A DNA stretch of 64,000 bases from Hyphomonadaceae bacterium (GCA_024743315.1 JANSWU010000004.1:1-64000); one strand, 5' to 3'; positions 38,995 through 48,594 are shown, numbered from the stretch's first letter. A program made the numbers and translations. Notes: generated by a model not told the origin, from the sequence alone.

Positions 38995-39459
38995 ATGCGC
39001 CTTTTTCTTTCCATCGCCTGCCTTGCGATCTCTGCTTGCGCACAATCCGATCTTCCGCCAGAGCCAGACAATCTGTGTGAACAGCCAGGCGCGCGCTGTG
39101 TCAGTGCGCCGGTGCGCGATGTCCTCGCTGTTGATGGCGATACATTTGAACTGCAGCGACTGACCGATCGTGGCACCGAACGCATTCGCCTGCGTTTGAT
39201 TGGCTGGGACAGTCCGGAGACGGGAAACAGCGCTAGCTGCGCCGCAGAGGATGAGCTTGGTCAACAAGTTGAGGCGCGGGCGCGCGCGCTCTTCGCCACC
39301 GCGCAAACTCTGACGTTCAAGCCGGAAGGCACGGACCGCTTCGGGCGAACCCGGGCGCATGTCTATCTCGATGACACCCATATTGGTTGGCTGCTGGCCA
39401 AGGATGGATTGTCCAAACCCTGGCTTAGCGAAACCGTAAAGCCGACCTGGTGTGAGTGA
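38995..39459 (+). CDS. Thermonuclease-family (SNase-like) lipoprotein
   Basis: The 154-residue protein begins MRLFLSIACLAISACAQ, a signal peptide with lipobox ISAC. The SNase fold is shown by VLAVDGDTFELQRL, IRLRLIGWDSPE (with Arg/Asp/Glu catalytic positions), QQVEARARALF and GTDRFGRTRAHVYLDDTHIGWLLAKDG. Such enzymes cut DNA and RNA with calcium at the cell surface or in the periplasm. It lies 31 nt after the oxidoreductase gene on the same strand, so they may be co-transcribed. Confidence 0.88.
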   Translation: MRLFLSIACLAISACAQSDLPPEPDNLCEQPGARCVSAPVRDVLAVDGDTFELQRLTDRGTERIRLRLIGWDSPETGNSASCAAEDELGQQVEARARALFATAQTLTFKPEGTDRFGRTRAHVYLDDTHIGWLLAKDGLSKPWLSETVKPTWCE

Positions 39460-39546
39460 CCCCTCGCCCGAGGGCATGCTTCCATTGCGCAGGCCTCCTG
39501 TCGTAGAACACAAGTCAGACAGACCAAAGACCGACAGGATAGTTCT

Positions 39547-40836
39547 ATGCCCGCCATTTCCATGACCCCGCAGGAAGTTTCAGATTATATCGCTCAGGCC
39601 GGACGCGACGCCTGGCTTGTGCCTGATGTGCCCGCAGACACGCCGCGCCGACCAATTGAAAAAGTCGGTGTGATTGGCGCTGGTACGATGGGCGGCGGCA
39701 TCTCGATGAATTTCGCCACGGTTGGCATTCCCCTCACCATCCTTGAGCGCCAGCAAGAGGCGCTGGATCGTGGTCTGAAAGTGGTCCGCGGACACTATCA
39801 GCGGAGCGCCGATAAAGGCCGTTTCCCGGTCGAGGAAGTCGATGAACGCATGGCCCGCCTGACCGGCACGCTGAGCATGGAGGACTTCGCCGATTGCGAC
39901 CTCATCATCGAAGCTGTGTTTGAGGACATGGATCTGAAAAAACAGATCTTCACGGATCTCGACCGCATTGCCAAACCCGGCGCCATCCTTGCCACCAATA
40001 CGTCGGCGCTCAACATTGACGAAATTGCCAGTGTCACCAAGCGGCCTGAAGACGTGATCGGGCTGCACTTTTTCTCGCCCGCCAATGTCATGAAACTCCT
40101 GGAAATCGTTCGAGCTGATCACACCGCCGATGATGTCATCATGACCAGCATGGACCTTGCCAAGACAATCAACAAAGTCGCCACCCTGGTCGGGGTCTGT
40201 CCCGGCTTTGTTGGCAACCGGATTCTGTTCGCGCGTCAGACCCAGGCCCAGAAACTAGTCTATCAAGGCGCGATGCCCTGGGATGTCGACGCCGCGCTCA
40301 ACGCGTTCGGATTCCGCATGGGACCTTATCAAATGTCGGATCTCGCCGGTCTCGACATTGGCTGGAAAAAAGGCGCGACCACCGCGAACCCGATCCGCGA
40401 CGCGCTGTGTGAACTGGATCGACGCGGCCAGAAGACCGGCGCGGGCTATTATGATTATGACGAAAGCCGTCGCCCGATCCCATCCGAGGTCACGGCTAAG
40501 ATCATTCACGACGTGACTGGCGTTGAACCCGGCGGCGCGCCGGGCGAGGCCGAAATCATCGCCACCTGTATTCATCCGATGATCAATGAGGGCCTGAAAA
40601 TCCTCGAAGAGAAAAAGGCCCAACGCGCCTCTGATATCGATATTGTCTGGCTCAATGGCTATGGCTGGCCCGCCGATAAAGGTGGCCCGATGCTATATGG
40701 CGACATGGTCGGCGCTGAGGCCGTCCTCGCGACGATGGAAAAACTGGGCGCGGATGATGAGCGCTTTGCGCCGTGCGACACGCTCAAACGCCTCGCCGCC
40801 GCGGGCGGACGCTTCACCGACGTACAGCCTGGCTGA
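39547..40836 (+). CDS. 3-hydroxyacyl-CoA dehydrogenase
   Basis: The 429-residue protein is a stand-alone dehydrogenase (no enoyl-CoA hydratase domain). The NAD-binding motif is VGVIGAGTMGGGISMNFA (about residues 39-57). The catalytic block HFFSPANVMKLLEIV carries the conserved His, and GFVGNRILFA starts the C-terminal dimerisation domains, of which two copies are present. It oxidises 3-hydroxyacyl-CoA in beta-oxidation. Its stop (TGATG) overlaps the next gene's ATG by one base, so it is coupled to the GMC oxidoreductase. Confidence 0.93.
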   Translation: MPAISMTPQEVSDYIAQAGRDAWLVPDVPADTPRRPIEKVGVIGAGTMGGGISMNFATVGIPLTILERQQEALDRGLKVVRGHYQRSADKGRFPVEEVDERMARLTGTLSMEDFADCDLIIEAVFEDMDLKKQIFTDLDRIAKPGAILATNTSALNIDEIASVTKRPEDVIGLHFFSPANVMKLLEIVRADHTADDVIMTSMDLAKTINKVATLVGVCPGFVGNRILFARQTQAQKLVYQGAMPWDVDAALNAFGFRMGPYQMSDLAGLDIGWKKGATTANPIRDALCELDRRGQKTGAGYYDYDESRRPIPSEVTAKIIHDVTGVEPGGAPGEAEIIATCIHPMINEGLKILEEKKAQRASDIDIVWLNGYGWPADKGGPMLYGDMVGAEAVLATMEKLGADDERFAPCDTLKRLAAAGGRFTDVQPG

Positions 40837-42443
40837 TGCAGGTCTTCCCAGGCGAGTATGATTATGTGATCGCCGGGGCCGGGTCGGCGGGCTGCGTGGT
40901 TGCCAATCGTCTCTCGGAAAACCCGAAAAACCGCGTCCTGTTGCTCGAAGCGGGTGGCCAGGACAATTGGATCTGGTTCCACATCCCGGTTGGTTATTTG
41001 TTCGCGATTGGCAATCCGCGCTCCGACTGGATGTTTGAAACAACGCCGCAACCCGGCCTGAACGGACGCCAGCTCAATTATCCGCGCGGTAAAGTGCTGG
41101 GCGGATCGTCGGCCATCAATGCAATGATCACCATGCGGGGTCAGGCGGAGGACTATGATGGCTGGCGCGATCTTGGCCTGCCCGGCTGGGGCTGGGAGGA
41201 TGTGCTGCCGGTGTTCCGAGACCTGGAAGACCATTTCCTCGGCCCAAGCGACCACCATGGCGCTGGCGGCGACTGGCGGGTCGAACCACCGCGCGTCCGC
41301 TGGGACATTCTCGATGCGGTGCAGGAAGCCGCGGCTGAAATGGGCATCCCAAAGACCCCCGATTTCAATACTGGCAACAATGAAGGGGCGGGTTATTTCC
41401 ACGTCAACCAGAAGGCGGGGCGGCGCTGGTCTACCGCACGCGGCTTTTTGAAACCGGCCAAAAACCGTCCCAACCTGCGCGTCGAGACGGGAGCCCTAAT
41501 CTATAAGGTCATTGTCTATCGCGGCCGCGCCATTGGCTTGGTTTTTGAGCAGCATGGGCAGCGCTTTCGCGTCTCGGCCAAGGCTGAAACCCTGCTCTGC
41601 GCCGGTGCGATTGGCAGTGTCCAAATCCTGCAGCGCTCCGGCATCGGCCCGGCGGAGAGCTTGAAAGAAGCGGGCGTAACACCTGTGGTCGACCTGCCCG
41701 GTGTCGGCGGCAATCTGCAAGACCATCTCCAGCAACGCGCAATCTATAAAGTCGAAAACACGATCACCCTGAACCAGACCTATTATTCCCTATTCGGCAA
41801 AGCCAAGATGGGGCTGGATTACCTGTTCCGCCGCCGCGGCCCACTGACCATGGCGCCTTCGCAGCTTGGCATCTTTACCCGGTCTTCGCCCAAGCACAGC
41901 CGCGCCAATATCCAGTTCCACGTTCAGCCGCTCTCGCTCGACAAGTTTGGTGATCCGCTGCACCGCTTTCCCGCCATCACGGTGGCCGCCTGCAATCTTC
42001 GGCCAACGTCACGCGGGCGCATTCGCATTGCCTCGCCGGCCCTCGATGCAGCGCCGATCATTGATCCGAATTATCTCGCCACCGACGAGGATCGCCAGGT
42101 CGCCGCCGATGCCATTCGCGTCACCCGTCGCTTGATGGATCAGCCCGCACTAAAACCCTTCACACCGATCGAGCACTTACCCGGCCCGGACTATCCAGAC
42201 ACAGATCTCGCCCGCGCCGCCGGAGACATTGGTACCACGATTTTTCACCCGGTCGGGACGGCAAAGATGGGCCGAGACGATGATCCAGACGCCGTGGTCA
42301 ATGCCAGGCTGCAAGTGCGCGGCGTGCAGGGCCTGCGCGTCATCGATGCGTCTGTGATGCCGACCATCACCTCAGGCAATACCAATACGCCGACCATCAT
42401 GATCGCGGCCAAAGGCGCTCAGATGATTTTGGACGAGCTCTAG
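40836..42443 (+). CDS. GMC-family oxidoreductase (alcohol/choline dehydrogenase-like)
   Basis: The 535-residue flavoenzyme starts at the ATG at 40836, which overlaps the upstream stop. The FAD motif is YVIAGAGSAGCVVANRLSE at the N-terminus. GMC signature 1 is GKVLGGSSAINAMITMRG and signature 2 is GAIGSVQILQRSGIG. The active-site His is in HPVGTAKMG and the second catalytic residue is in SGNTNTPTIMIA. It oxidises a primary alcohol to the aldehyde, as AlkJ does for alkanols. Coupling with 3-hydroxyacyl-CoA dehydrogenase suggests a role in fatty alcohol or alkane use; the substrate is inferred. Confidence 0.93.
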   Translation: MQVFPGEYDYVIAGAGSAGCVVANRLSENPKNRVLLLEAGGQDNWIWFHIPVGYLFAIGNPRSDWMFETTPQPGLNGRQLNYPRGKVLGGSSAINAMITMRGQAEDYDGWRDLGLPGWGWEDVLPVFRDLEDHFLGPSDHHGAGGDWRVEPPRVRWDILDAVQEAAAEMGIPKTPDFNTGNNEGAGYFHVNQKAGRRWSTARGFLKPAKNRPNLRVETGALIYKVIVYRGRAIGLVFEQHGQRFRVSAKAETLLCAGAIGSVQILQRSGIGPAESLKEAGVTPVVDLPGVGGNLQDHLQQRAIYKVENTITLNQTYYSLFGKAKMGLDYLFRRRGPLTMAPSQLGIFTRSSPKHSRANIQFHVQPLSLDKFGDPLHRFPAITVAACNLRPTSRGRIRIASPALDAAPIIDPNYLATDEDRQVAADAIRVTRRLMDQPALKPFTPIEHLPGPDYPDTDLARAAGDIGTTIFHPVGTAKMGRDDDPDAVVNARLQVRGVQGLRVIDASVMPTITSGNTNTPTIMIAAKGAQMILDEL

Positions 42444-43330
42444 CCGAGCTGCGCTTCAAACAGCGCCAGCATCCGTCCCCAGGCCCGCTCGGATTGGTCG
42501 GGATTGTGGGCGCGGGAATCGGTTGGCACCCAGCCATGCATGGCATCTTCATAGACCTCGATTTCCGCCGGCACGCCTGCCGCATCGAAAGCCGCGATCA
42601 GCACATCCTTATGGTCCGGGTCGCGCTCATGATCATTCTCAGCGATCGCGATCAAGGCGCCGCCGGTCAGTTGTGGCGCCAGCTTGTGCGGGCTGTCCTC
42701 GGCCTCACTGACCAGGCCGCCGCCATGGAACGAGGTCGGGGCCTTGATCCGGTCTGGCACCGCGGCTGCGGCGCGGATGGTCCAGGAGCCGGTCATGCAG
42801 AAGCCCACCGCACCGATACCGCGCGATGTGTCGACTACGTCCTGCTGATCAAGCCAGGCGACGAGGGCGGCACTGTCGGTGATCACCGTGGCCGGCGACA
42901 GAGATTGGTAATGCGGTTCCACCAGGTCCCATCCACCCTCTGAGCGAATGGTCATGCCCTCCTCAAACAAGCGCCCCTGATGCGTGCGATAATACGGGTT
43001 TACGGCGAGCACACTATAGCCGGCCCCGGCAAGACGGCGTGCCATATCAAAATGCGCGGGTCGCACGCCGTGAATGTCGGGCCAGAAGATCACCGCGGCA
43101 TGCGCGCCAGAGGTGGGATGGATGAACAGGCCATCGACCTCGCCGTCTGGCGTCGGGACCAATACATTGGATTCGGTGATCGTCCCCGGCTCGGGCAACG
43201 GCGTGGCACAGGCCGCCAGCAATCCGGTCGTGGCCAAGGTTGCCGAGGCGCCGACCGTGAAGCCCCGCCGCGTCACCGCTCTGCGCTTCAGCCAGGCCTC
43301 TAATTCGCGGTCTGTGGTTTCGTCACACAT
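42440..43330 (-). CDS. Dienelactone hydrolase-family lipoprotein, TAT-exported
   Basis: The 296-residue alpha/beta hydrolase has a twin-arginine signal (KRRAVTRRGFTVGASATLAT) and a lipobox LAAC. The nucleophile elbow is GFCMTG with Cys in place of Ser, as in dienelactone hydrolases. The Asp (AIAENDHERD) and His (AMHGWVPTDS) complete the triad. It likely hydrolyses lactones or esters in the periplasm. Its 3-prime end overlaps the convergent GMC gene by 4 nt. Confidence 0.9.
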   Translation of the reverse strand: MCDETTDRELEAWLKRRAVTRRGFTVGASATLATTGLLAACATPLPEPGTITESNVLVPTPDGEVDGLFIHPTSGAHAAVIFWPDIHGVRPAHFDMARRLAGAGYSVLAVNPYYRTHQGRLFEEGMTIRSEGGWDLVEPHYQSLSPATVITDSAALVAWLDQQDVVDTSRGIGAVGFCMTGSWTIRAAAAVPDRIKAPTSFHGGGLVSEAEDSPHKLAPQLTGGALIAIAENDHERDPDHKDVLIAAFDAAGVPAEIEVYEDAMHGWVPTDSRAHNPDQSERAWGRMLALFEAQLG

Positions 43331-43479
43331 GGCTGTCTCCTCCTGGCCGAATGTCTACTCCGAAGATGACACGATCTTGAGCGGCATCAAGTTGAACTTG
43401 AACTGCGACAGTTCGAGCATGGCCGCTCAGCCCGCGAGCTCTAGGTCTGAACTCAAGACGAGCCTCAAGGAAGCCCAAC

Positions 43480-45000
43480 ATTTCTAACCTCATTCTCATC
43501 CTCGGCGATCAACTCACGCCCACCGTGTCTTCTTTGGCGGCAGGCGACCCCGACAATGATCGGGTCCTGATGGTCGAGGTTCGCGAAGAGGCGACTTATG
43601 TCCGACATCACAAGAAGAAGATTGCCTTCCTGTTCTCGGCGATGCGCCACTTCGCCGAAGAGCTGCGCGAGGGCGGCTGGACGGTCGATTATGTTAAGCT
43701 TGATGATGCCGACAATTCCGGCAGTTTTACCGGCGAGATTGAACACGCGATCCAGCGCGAAGCGCCAGACAAGATCCTGGTCACCGAACCCGGGGAATGG
43801 CGTGTCCTGGAGGCTATGAAAAGCTGGCAAGATAAGTTTGAGTTGCCCGTCGAAATCCTTCCCGACGCGCGCTTCATCGCCTCGCACAAGGAATTCGAAG
43901 ACTGGGCCGAGGGCCGCAAGCAGCTACGTATGGAATATTTCTATCGCGACATGCGGCGCAAGACCGGCCTCTTGATGGATGGCGACAAGCCGGAAGGCGG
44001 CGAATGGAATTACGATCAGGAGAACCGCAAACCGGCCAAGGGCGATCTCGATATTCCGACCCCGCTTGAGATCGAGCCCGACGAGATTACTCAGGACGTA
44101 TTGAAATTGGTCGCCAGTCGGTTTGACAATCATTTCGGCGATCTCGAACCGTTCTGGTTCGGCGTCACCCGCGACGAGGCCGAAGCCGCGCTTGACCATT
44201 TCATCGACGTCGGCCTGGCCAATTTCGGCGACTATCAGGATGCGATGCTGGAGGGCGAGAAATTCCTCTACCACTCGCTTCTATCCTTTTACATAAATGC
44301 TGGTCTGCTCGATCCGCTTAACGTCTGTCGCCGCGTCGAAGCCGCCTATCAAAACGGTGACGCGCCGCTAAACGCGACTGAGGGTTATATCCGCCAGATC
44401 ATTGGTTGGCGCGAATATATGCGCGGCATCTATTGGCTGAAAATGCCGGACTATGTCGATCTCAACTTCTTCGGCAACACACGCGATCTGCCAGATTTCT
44501 ACTGGACGGGCGAGACCGATATGGCCTGCCTGCGCGCGGCGATAACGCAGACCAAGGAAGAGGCTTATGCCCACCATATCCAGCGCCTGATGGTGACCGG
44601 CAATTTCGCCCTGATTGCCGGGATTGATCCGAAACAGGTGCATGAATGGTATTTGGCCGTCTATGCCGATGCTTATGAATGGGTCGAGCTGCCGAACACG
44701 CTCGGCATGAGCCAGTTTGGCGATGGCGGACTGCTCGGCTCCAAGCCCTATGCCGCGTCCGGCAATTACATCAACAAGATGTCAGACCATTGCAAAGGCT
44801 GCGCCTATAGCGTCTCGAAAAAGACCGGTGAGGGCGCCTGCCCGTTCAACCCGCTCTATTGGCATTTCCTCGACCGCAATCGCGATAAGCTCTCTGGCAA
44901 TCCGCGCATGGCCCAGATGTATCGCACCTGGGACCGGATGGATGATGACCGCAAGACCGAGTATCTCGACAGCGCCGAGAAAGTACTCGAGTCGCTTTAG
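43480..45000 (+). CDS. Cryptochrome/photolyase of the iron-sulfur (FeS-BCP, (6-4)-type) group
   Basis: The best start is an ATT at 43480 with AAGGA 8 nt upstream. It restores the conserved first strand SNLILILGDQLTPTVSSLAA; the first GTG (43525) would delete it. The product has 506 residues, close to family length. FAD-binding and C-terminal regions include EGYIRQIIGWREYMRGIYW, HHIQRLMVTGNFALIAGIDP and GLLGSKPYAASGNYINKMSDHC. Cysteines in SDHCKGCAYSVSKKTGEGAC fit three of the four [4Fe-4S] ligands. A related protein repairs (6-4) photoproducts. It overlaps the convergent aldo/keto reductase gene by 4 nt. Confidence 0.92.
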   Translation: MSNLILILGDQLTPTVSSLAAGDPDNDRVLMVEVREEATYVRHHKKKIAFLFSAMRHFAEELREGGWTVDYVKLDDADNSGSFTGEIEHAIQREAPDKILVTEPGEWRVLEAMKSWQDKFELPVEILPDARFIASHKEFEDWAEGRKQLRMEYFYRDMRRKTGLLMDGDKPEGGEWNYDQENRKPAKGDLDIPTPLEIEPDEITQDVLKLVASRFDNHFGDLEPFWFGVTRDEAEAALDHFIDVGLANFGDYQDAMLEGEKFLYHSLLSFYINAGLLDPLNVCRRVEAAYQNGDAPLNATEGYIRQIIGWREYMRGIYWLKMPDYVDLNFFGNTRDLPDFYWTGETDMACLRAAITQTKEEAYAHHIQRLMVTGNFALIAGIDPKQVHEWYLAVYADAYEWVELPNTLGMSQFGDGGLLGSKPYAASGNYINKMSDHCKGCAYSVSKKTGEGACPFNPLYWHFLDRNRDKLSGNPRMAQMYRTWDRMDDDRKTEYLDSAEKVLESL

Positions 45001-46007
45001 GCCTGTTCCAGCTCGTGCGGGAACATTTCCGTCGTCACCGAGGCTTGTCCGACCGCCGCGTAACGCGGGCCCGACACCGCCTCGGGCGCAAAGTGCGCAT
45101 CCAGTGCGGCAACGTCCTCTGCGGGCAACTCGACCTGCATAGCGCCCCAATTGTCTTCCAGGTGGGCGAGGCTTTTTGTGCCCGGGATTGAGACCACGGA
45201 CGGTCCCTTGGCGAGGCCCCAGGCAATCGCGAGTTGCGGCAGTGTGCAGCCATTGCGTTCGGCAATTTCACGGGCCAGCGGCATCAATGCCATATTCTTA
45301 GAGAAATGCGGTTCGGCAAGGCGCGGAAAATAGCTGCGGCGCATATCGCCTTCCCAGTATTTGGCGGGATCGAGCGGGGTTTGCGAGAACAGGCCGCGCC
45401 CGACCGGCGAGAAGGCCACCAAAGTCGTTCCAACCTCTTTGCAGGCCTCATGCACGGCGATTTCGGGATTGCGCGCGATCAAAGAGTATTCCGATTGCAT
45501 CGCCGCGATCGGATGGATGGCCGCCGCCGTGCGCAACATGTCCGCCGACATTTCCGACAGGCCGATCGTCTTGATCTTGCCCGCATCCACCAGCTCTACC
45601 ATCGCTCCGATCGAGTCCTCCAGCGGCACTTTCGGGTCTGGGCGGTGCATGTAGTAAAGATCGATCACATCGGTTTGCAGGCGCTGCAGGCTGGCCTCGC
45701 AAGCGGCTTTGATCTTCTCCGGCCGCGCATCGAGCACGCGCCGCCCGTCTTCAAAGCCGAGCACGCATTTACTGGCGAGGACATACTCATCGCGGCGATG
45801 CTTGAGGAATTTGCCGATCCGGCGCTCGCTCTCGCCCAAGCCATAGATCGTCGCTGTGTCCAAGAAGTCATAGCCTAGATCAAGCGCGCGATTGAGCAGC
45901 GTATCGGACTCTGCCTCTTCAATCGGGGCATTATAGGCATGCATCATATTCATGCAGCCAAGGCCGACCGGATTGACTTTGAACGGCCCTACATTTCGCT
46001 TTTGCAT
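44997..46007 (-). CDS. Aldo/keto reductase
   Basis: This 336-residue TIM-barrel NADPH oxidoreductase has the tetrad Asp and Tyr (DFLDTATIYGLGESE), Lys (YVLASKCVLG) and His (DLYYMHRPDP). The NADPH-binding C-terminus contains SIPGTKSLAHLEDNWGA. The ATG at 46007, with GGAGAG about 8 nt upstream, is chosen over a longer start at 46025. It reduces carbonyl compounds to alcohols; the substrate is unknown. It is read on the strand of the second photolyase, 54 nt after the DUF2256 gene. Confidence 0.93.
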   Translation of the reverse strand: MQKRNVGPFKVNPVGLGCMNMMHAYNAPIEEAESDTLLNRALDLGYDFLDTATIYGLGESERRIGKFLKHRRDEYVLASKCVLGFEDGRRVLDARPEKIKAACEASLQRLQTDVIDLYYMHRPDPKVPLEDSIGAMVELVDAGKIKTIGLSEMSADMLRTAAAIHPIAAMQSEYSLIARNPEIAVHEACKEVGTTLVAFSPVGRGLFSQTPLDPAKYWEGDMRRSYFPRLAEPHFSKNMALMPLAREIAERNGCTLPQLAIAWGLAKGPSVVSIPGTKSLAHLEDNWGAMQVELPAEDVAALDAHFAPEAVSGPRYAAVGQASVTTEMFPHELEQA

Positions 46008-46060
46008 TGTGAATGCTCTCCTCACTTCCGCGCCATGGTGCGAAAGCGGGCGCCGCGTGT

Positions 46061-46207
46061 CTATACCGTTTTCTTGGATTTTTTCGCGCGCCGGCAGCGT
46101 TCAGAGCAATAGACGATCTCGTCCCAATTGCGTTCCCATTTCTTGCGCCAGTTGAACGGGCGGTCGCAGACCGGACAGAGCTTTGAGGGCAGGTTCTGTT
46201 TCTTCAT
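46061..46207 (-). CDS. DUF2256 zinc-ribbon microprotein
   Basis: The 48-residue protein begins MKKQNLPSKLCPVCDRPFNW and has two cysteine pairs, LCPVC and YCSERC, spaced for one zinc ion. Basic residues fill the C-terminal end (RRAKKSKKTV). This matches the DUF2256 family. Its ATG overlaps the stop codon of the photolyase upstream (ATGA, 46204-46207), so the two are translationally coupled. Family members often lie next to cryptochrome/photolyase genes; a role in photolyase function is suggested by that link but not known. Confidence 0.88.
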   Translation of the reverse strand: MKKQNLPSKLCPVCDRPFNWRKKWERNWDEIVYCSERCRRAKKSKKTV

Positions 46208-47754
46208 GACGGCGCCTTGTCGCCGCCAAGCGGCAGGGAGAGTTGGGATTCTGCGGCTTGCGGCTTGCGGCGCTGGCCGCGCATTGGGATGCCAGACTTG
46301 CGGCTGCCATGTTTGTCCTGAATGGCGTTGGCGGTCTGGCGAAAGCCAGAGCCCTTGCGCACCGCCCAGACTTTCTGGCGCGCCGAACGCGCAGCTTCGA
46401 GATGATCCACGATCGGCATTGGATAGACCTTGCCGAGCACGCCCCCTGCCCCCTCCCAGGTCCAGGGCTCGTGAATATGTGCCTCCGGCACGCCCGCCAG
46501 TTCAGGCAGCCAGCGCCGAATAAACGCGCCGTCCGGGTCCTGGTCATGCCCCTGCTTGACCGGATTATAGATGCGGATCGTGTTGATGCCGGTGGTGCCG
46601 GATTGCATTTGCACCTGCGGCCAGTGAATGCCCGGCTCATAATCGGTAAATTGCCGCGCCAGATGCTCGCCCGGTTGTCGCCAATCGAGCCAGAGATGAT
46701 AACTCGAAACCGCCATTAGCATGGCGCGCATGCGGAAATTCATCCACCCGGTGGCATTCAGCGCGCGCATGCAGGCATCGACAAAAGGCAGGCCTGTCTC
46801 GCCTTTGCACCAGGCCTCGAGCCGCGCTGCGTCCGGTTCGCGCGGTCGCAAGCCATTACAGGCCGCGTGCAGATTGCAGACCTCGATCTCCGGTTCGTCC
46901 TCGAGCTTCTGGGTGAAGTGATCCCGCCAATGCAGGCGGCCCTGAAACGAGGACATGGACCCGCGCCAGCCGCCTTTGATGCCATCCGCTTTCAATTGTC
47001 GCTGCCGGGCCCAGCCGGCCTGCGCCGTCTCGCGCATCGAAAGCGTGCCCCAGGCGAGGTGCGGCGACAGACGCGAACAATGCTCTGCCCCGGCGGATGG
47101 GCTCGACATGGCTTTGCGATACGGCGCGCCGCGAACATGCAGGAAGCTTTGCAGGGTTTCGAGCCCCGCCGCTCGCCCGCCGCGCTGCCGCCCGGGACAG
47201 GGATCGCTGGCGAGGTCGAGATCTTGCGCGGTCGGGATCTCGCCAAGTGGAAGGTTGGGCAGCGGCGCGAGCGCGCGCGGCGCTGCGGCTTCCGGTTCGG
47301 CCATGAACGCATCCCAGCGTTTGGCCCAGCCATTGCGGCTTTTCAGGCGGCGAATGACCCCGGATTGGCGCACTTCGGTCCATTCGACCCCGGCTTGCCG
47401 GGCCCAGTCCACGACCCGCAAATCGCGCTGATACGTCCAGCCATTGCCCGTCTCTTCGTGCGACCAGAGCGCGATCGGACCGAGCTGGCGGCGGGCCCGC
47501 TCCAGAACCTCTACAACATCGCCAGTACGGACCACGAGCGGTTGCCCGAGCCTCGCCAAGTCCTGACGCAACTCCTCAAGGCTCTCCGCCACAAAGGCCC
47601 ACTGCCGGCCCGAAGCGTCTGGCAGCTGCCAGTATTCCGGCTCAGCGATATAGAGCGGCAGGACGGGCCCACGCCTCGCCGCCTGCACCAGCGCGCGATG
47701 ATCATGCGTGCGCAGATCGCGTTTGAACCAGACAATTTGCAGGGTGTCTTGCAT
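46204..47754 (-). CDS. Second photolyase/cryptochrome-family protein
   Basis: This 516-residue flavoprotein begins MQDTLQIVWFKRDLRTHDHR, the DNA photolyase antenna-domain start. The FAD-binding domain contains SRLSPHLAWGTLSMRE, SSFQGRLHWRDHFTQKL, TGLPFVDACMRALNATGWMNFRMRAMLM and TDYEPGIHWPQVQMQSGTTG. A basic tail follows (GSRKSGIPMRGQRRKPQA). It is distinct from the iron-sulfur type at 43480, so the locus has two light-driven flavoproteins. The ATG codon at 47754 is the start. Its stop overlaps the DUF2256 gene by 4 nt. Repair versus signalling role is open. Confidence 0.92.
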   Translation of the reverse strand: MQDTLQIVWFKRDLRTHDHRALVQAARRGPVLPLYIAEPEYWQLPDASGRQWAFVAESLEELRQDLARLGQPLVVRTGDVVEVLERARRQLGPIALWSHEETGNGWTYQRDLRVVDWARQAGVEWTEVRQSGVIRRLKSRNGWAKRWDAFMAEPEAAAPRALAPLPNLPLGEIPTAQDLDLASDPCPGRQRGGRAAGLETLQSFLHVRGAPYRKAMSSPSAGAEHCSRLSPHLAWGTLSMRETAQAGWARQRQLKADGIKGGWRGSMSSFQGRLHWRDHFTQKLEDEPEIEVCNLHAACNGLRPREPDAARLEAWCKGETGLPFVDACMRALNATGWMNFRMRAMLMAVSSYHLWLDWRQPGEHLARQFTDYEPGIHWPQVQMQSGTTGINTIRIYNPVKQGHDQDPDGAFIRRWLPELAGVPEAHIHEPWTWEGAGGVLGKVYPMPIVDHLEAARSARQKVWAVRKGSGFRQTANAIQDKHGSRKSGIPMRGQRRKPQAAESQLSLPLGGDKAPS

Positions 47755-47900
47755 GGCCAGACAGATAGGCTGATCCGCGTCGTCAGCGAGGTCAGACGAA
47801 TGCGGCGAGCTGTCTCGGCAATGGCTTCAACTGGCTTTTGATTTGACGTTGAAGATCAGACTCATTAGCGCCAACGACCCCGCTTATGAAAGGACATACC

Positions 47901-48443
47901 ATGCTGCCGCTCAGCGCCCTTGGAGACCGAATCATGGTGCTTGGCCCTTCAAATGCGGGAAAGTCGACGCTGGCGCTGGCCTTGTCGGAAAAACTGGGCT
48001 TGCCGGCAGTGCATCTCGATCAGCTGCACCATCTCCCCAATACCGATTGGCAGCCGCGCCCCGAAGCCGAGTTCAAAGCCTTGCACGATGAGGCAATCCT
48101 TGCCGATCAATGGGTCATGGATGGCAATTATACGCGCCTGATGCCGGCGCGATTTGAGCGCGCGACCGGGGTCATTCTGATCACCTCCAATCACTGGCTC
48201 AGGCTGGGGCGCTATTTCCGCCGGACCTTGGCGCCGGCCGAGCAACGCGCCGGCACGCTCGAGGGGGGGCAAGAGCGGATCAAATGGATGATGATCGACT
48301 GGATCCTGTTCAAGACGCCGCGCAACGCGAAACACTATGCCAGGATTATCGGCGCTACTGACTTGCCCGCAGTTCATTGCAAATCCGCAAAAGCATTGAA
48401 CGCTTTGTATGAGTCTTGGGCGCTGAACCGACCGAATGTGTGA
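47901..48443 (+). CDS. P-loop NTPase of the adenylate/shikimate-kinase-like group
   Basis: The 180-residue protein has Walker A GPSNAGKST (residues 15-23) near its N-terminus, then HLDQLHHLPNTDWQPR and WVMDGNYTRLMPARFERATGVI, a layout seen in FlaR/AAA18-type small kinases. The ATG at 47901 is preferred because AAAGGA lies 7 nt upstream; the ATG five codons earlier is possible. It probably phosphorylates a small molecule; the substrate is unknown. Confidence 0.78.
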   Translation: MLPLSALGDRIMVLGPSNAGKSTLALALSEKLGLPAVHLDQLHHLPNTDWQPRPEAEFKALHDEAILADQWVMDGNYTRLMPARFERATGVILITSNHWLRLGRYFRRTLAPAEQRAGTLEGGQERIKWMMIDWILFKTPRNAKHYARIIGATDLPAVHCKSAKALNALYESWALNRPNV

Positions 48444-48594
48444 TCGAGTTCCAGCAATTGCATAGGCTCACCCTATCACGACTTTTCGATTTTTATATTT
48501 TCCTTCGTGGCTGATTTCGCAATCTCACATCAGTCAGGCGAGCGCCACAAAAGGCGCCGTCTGATCCCGGATCATCCGGATGGAGGAAACGAGA

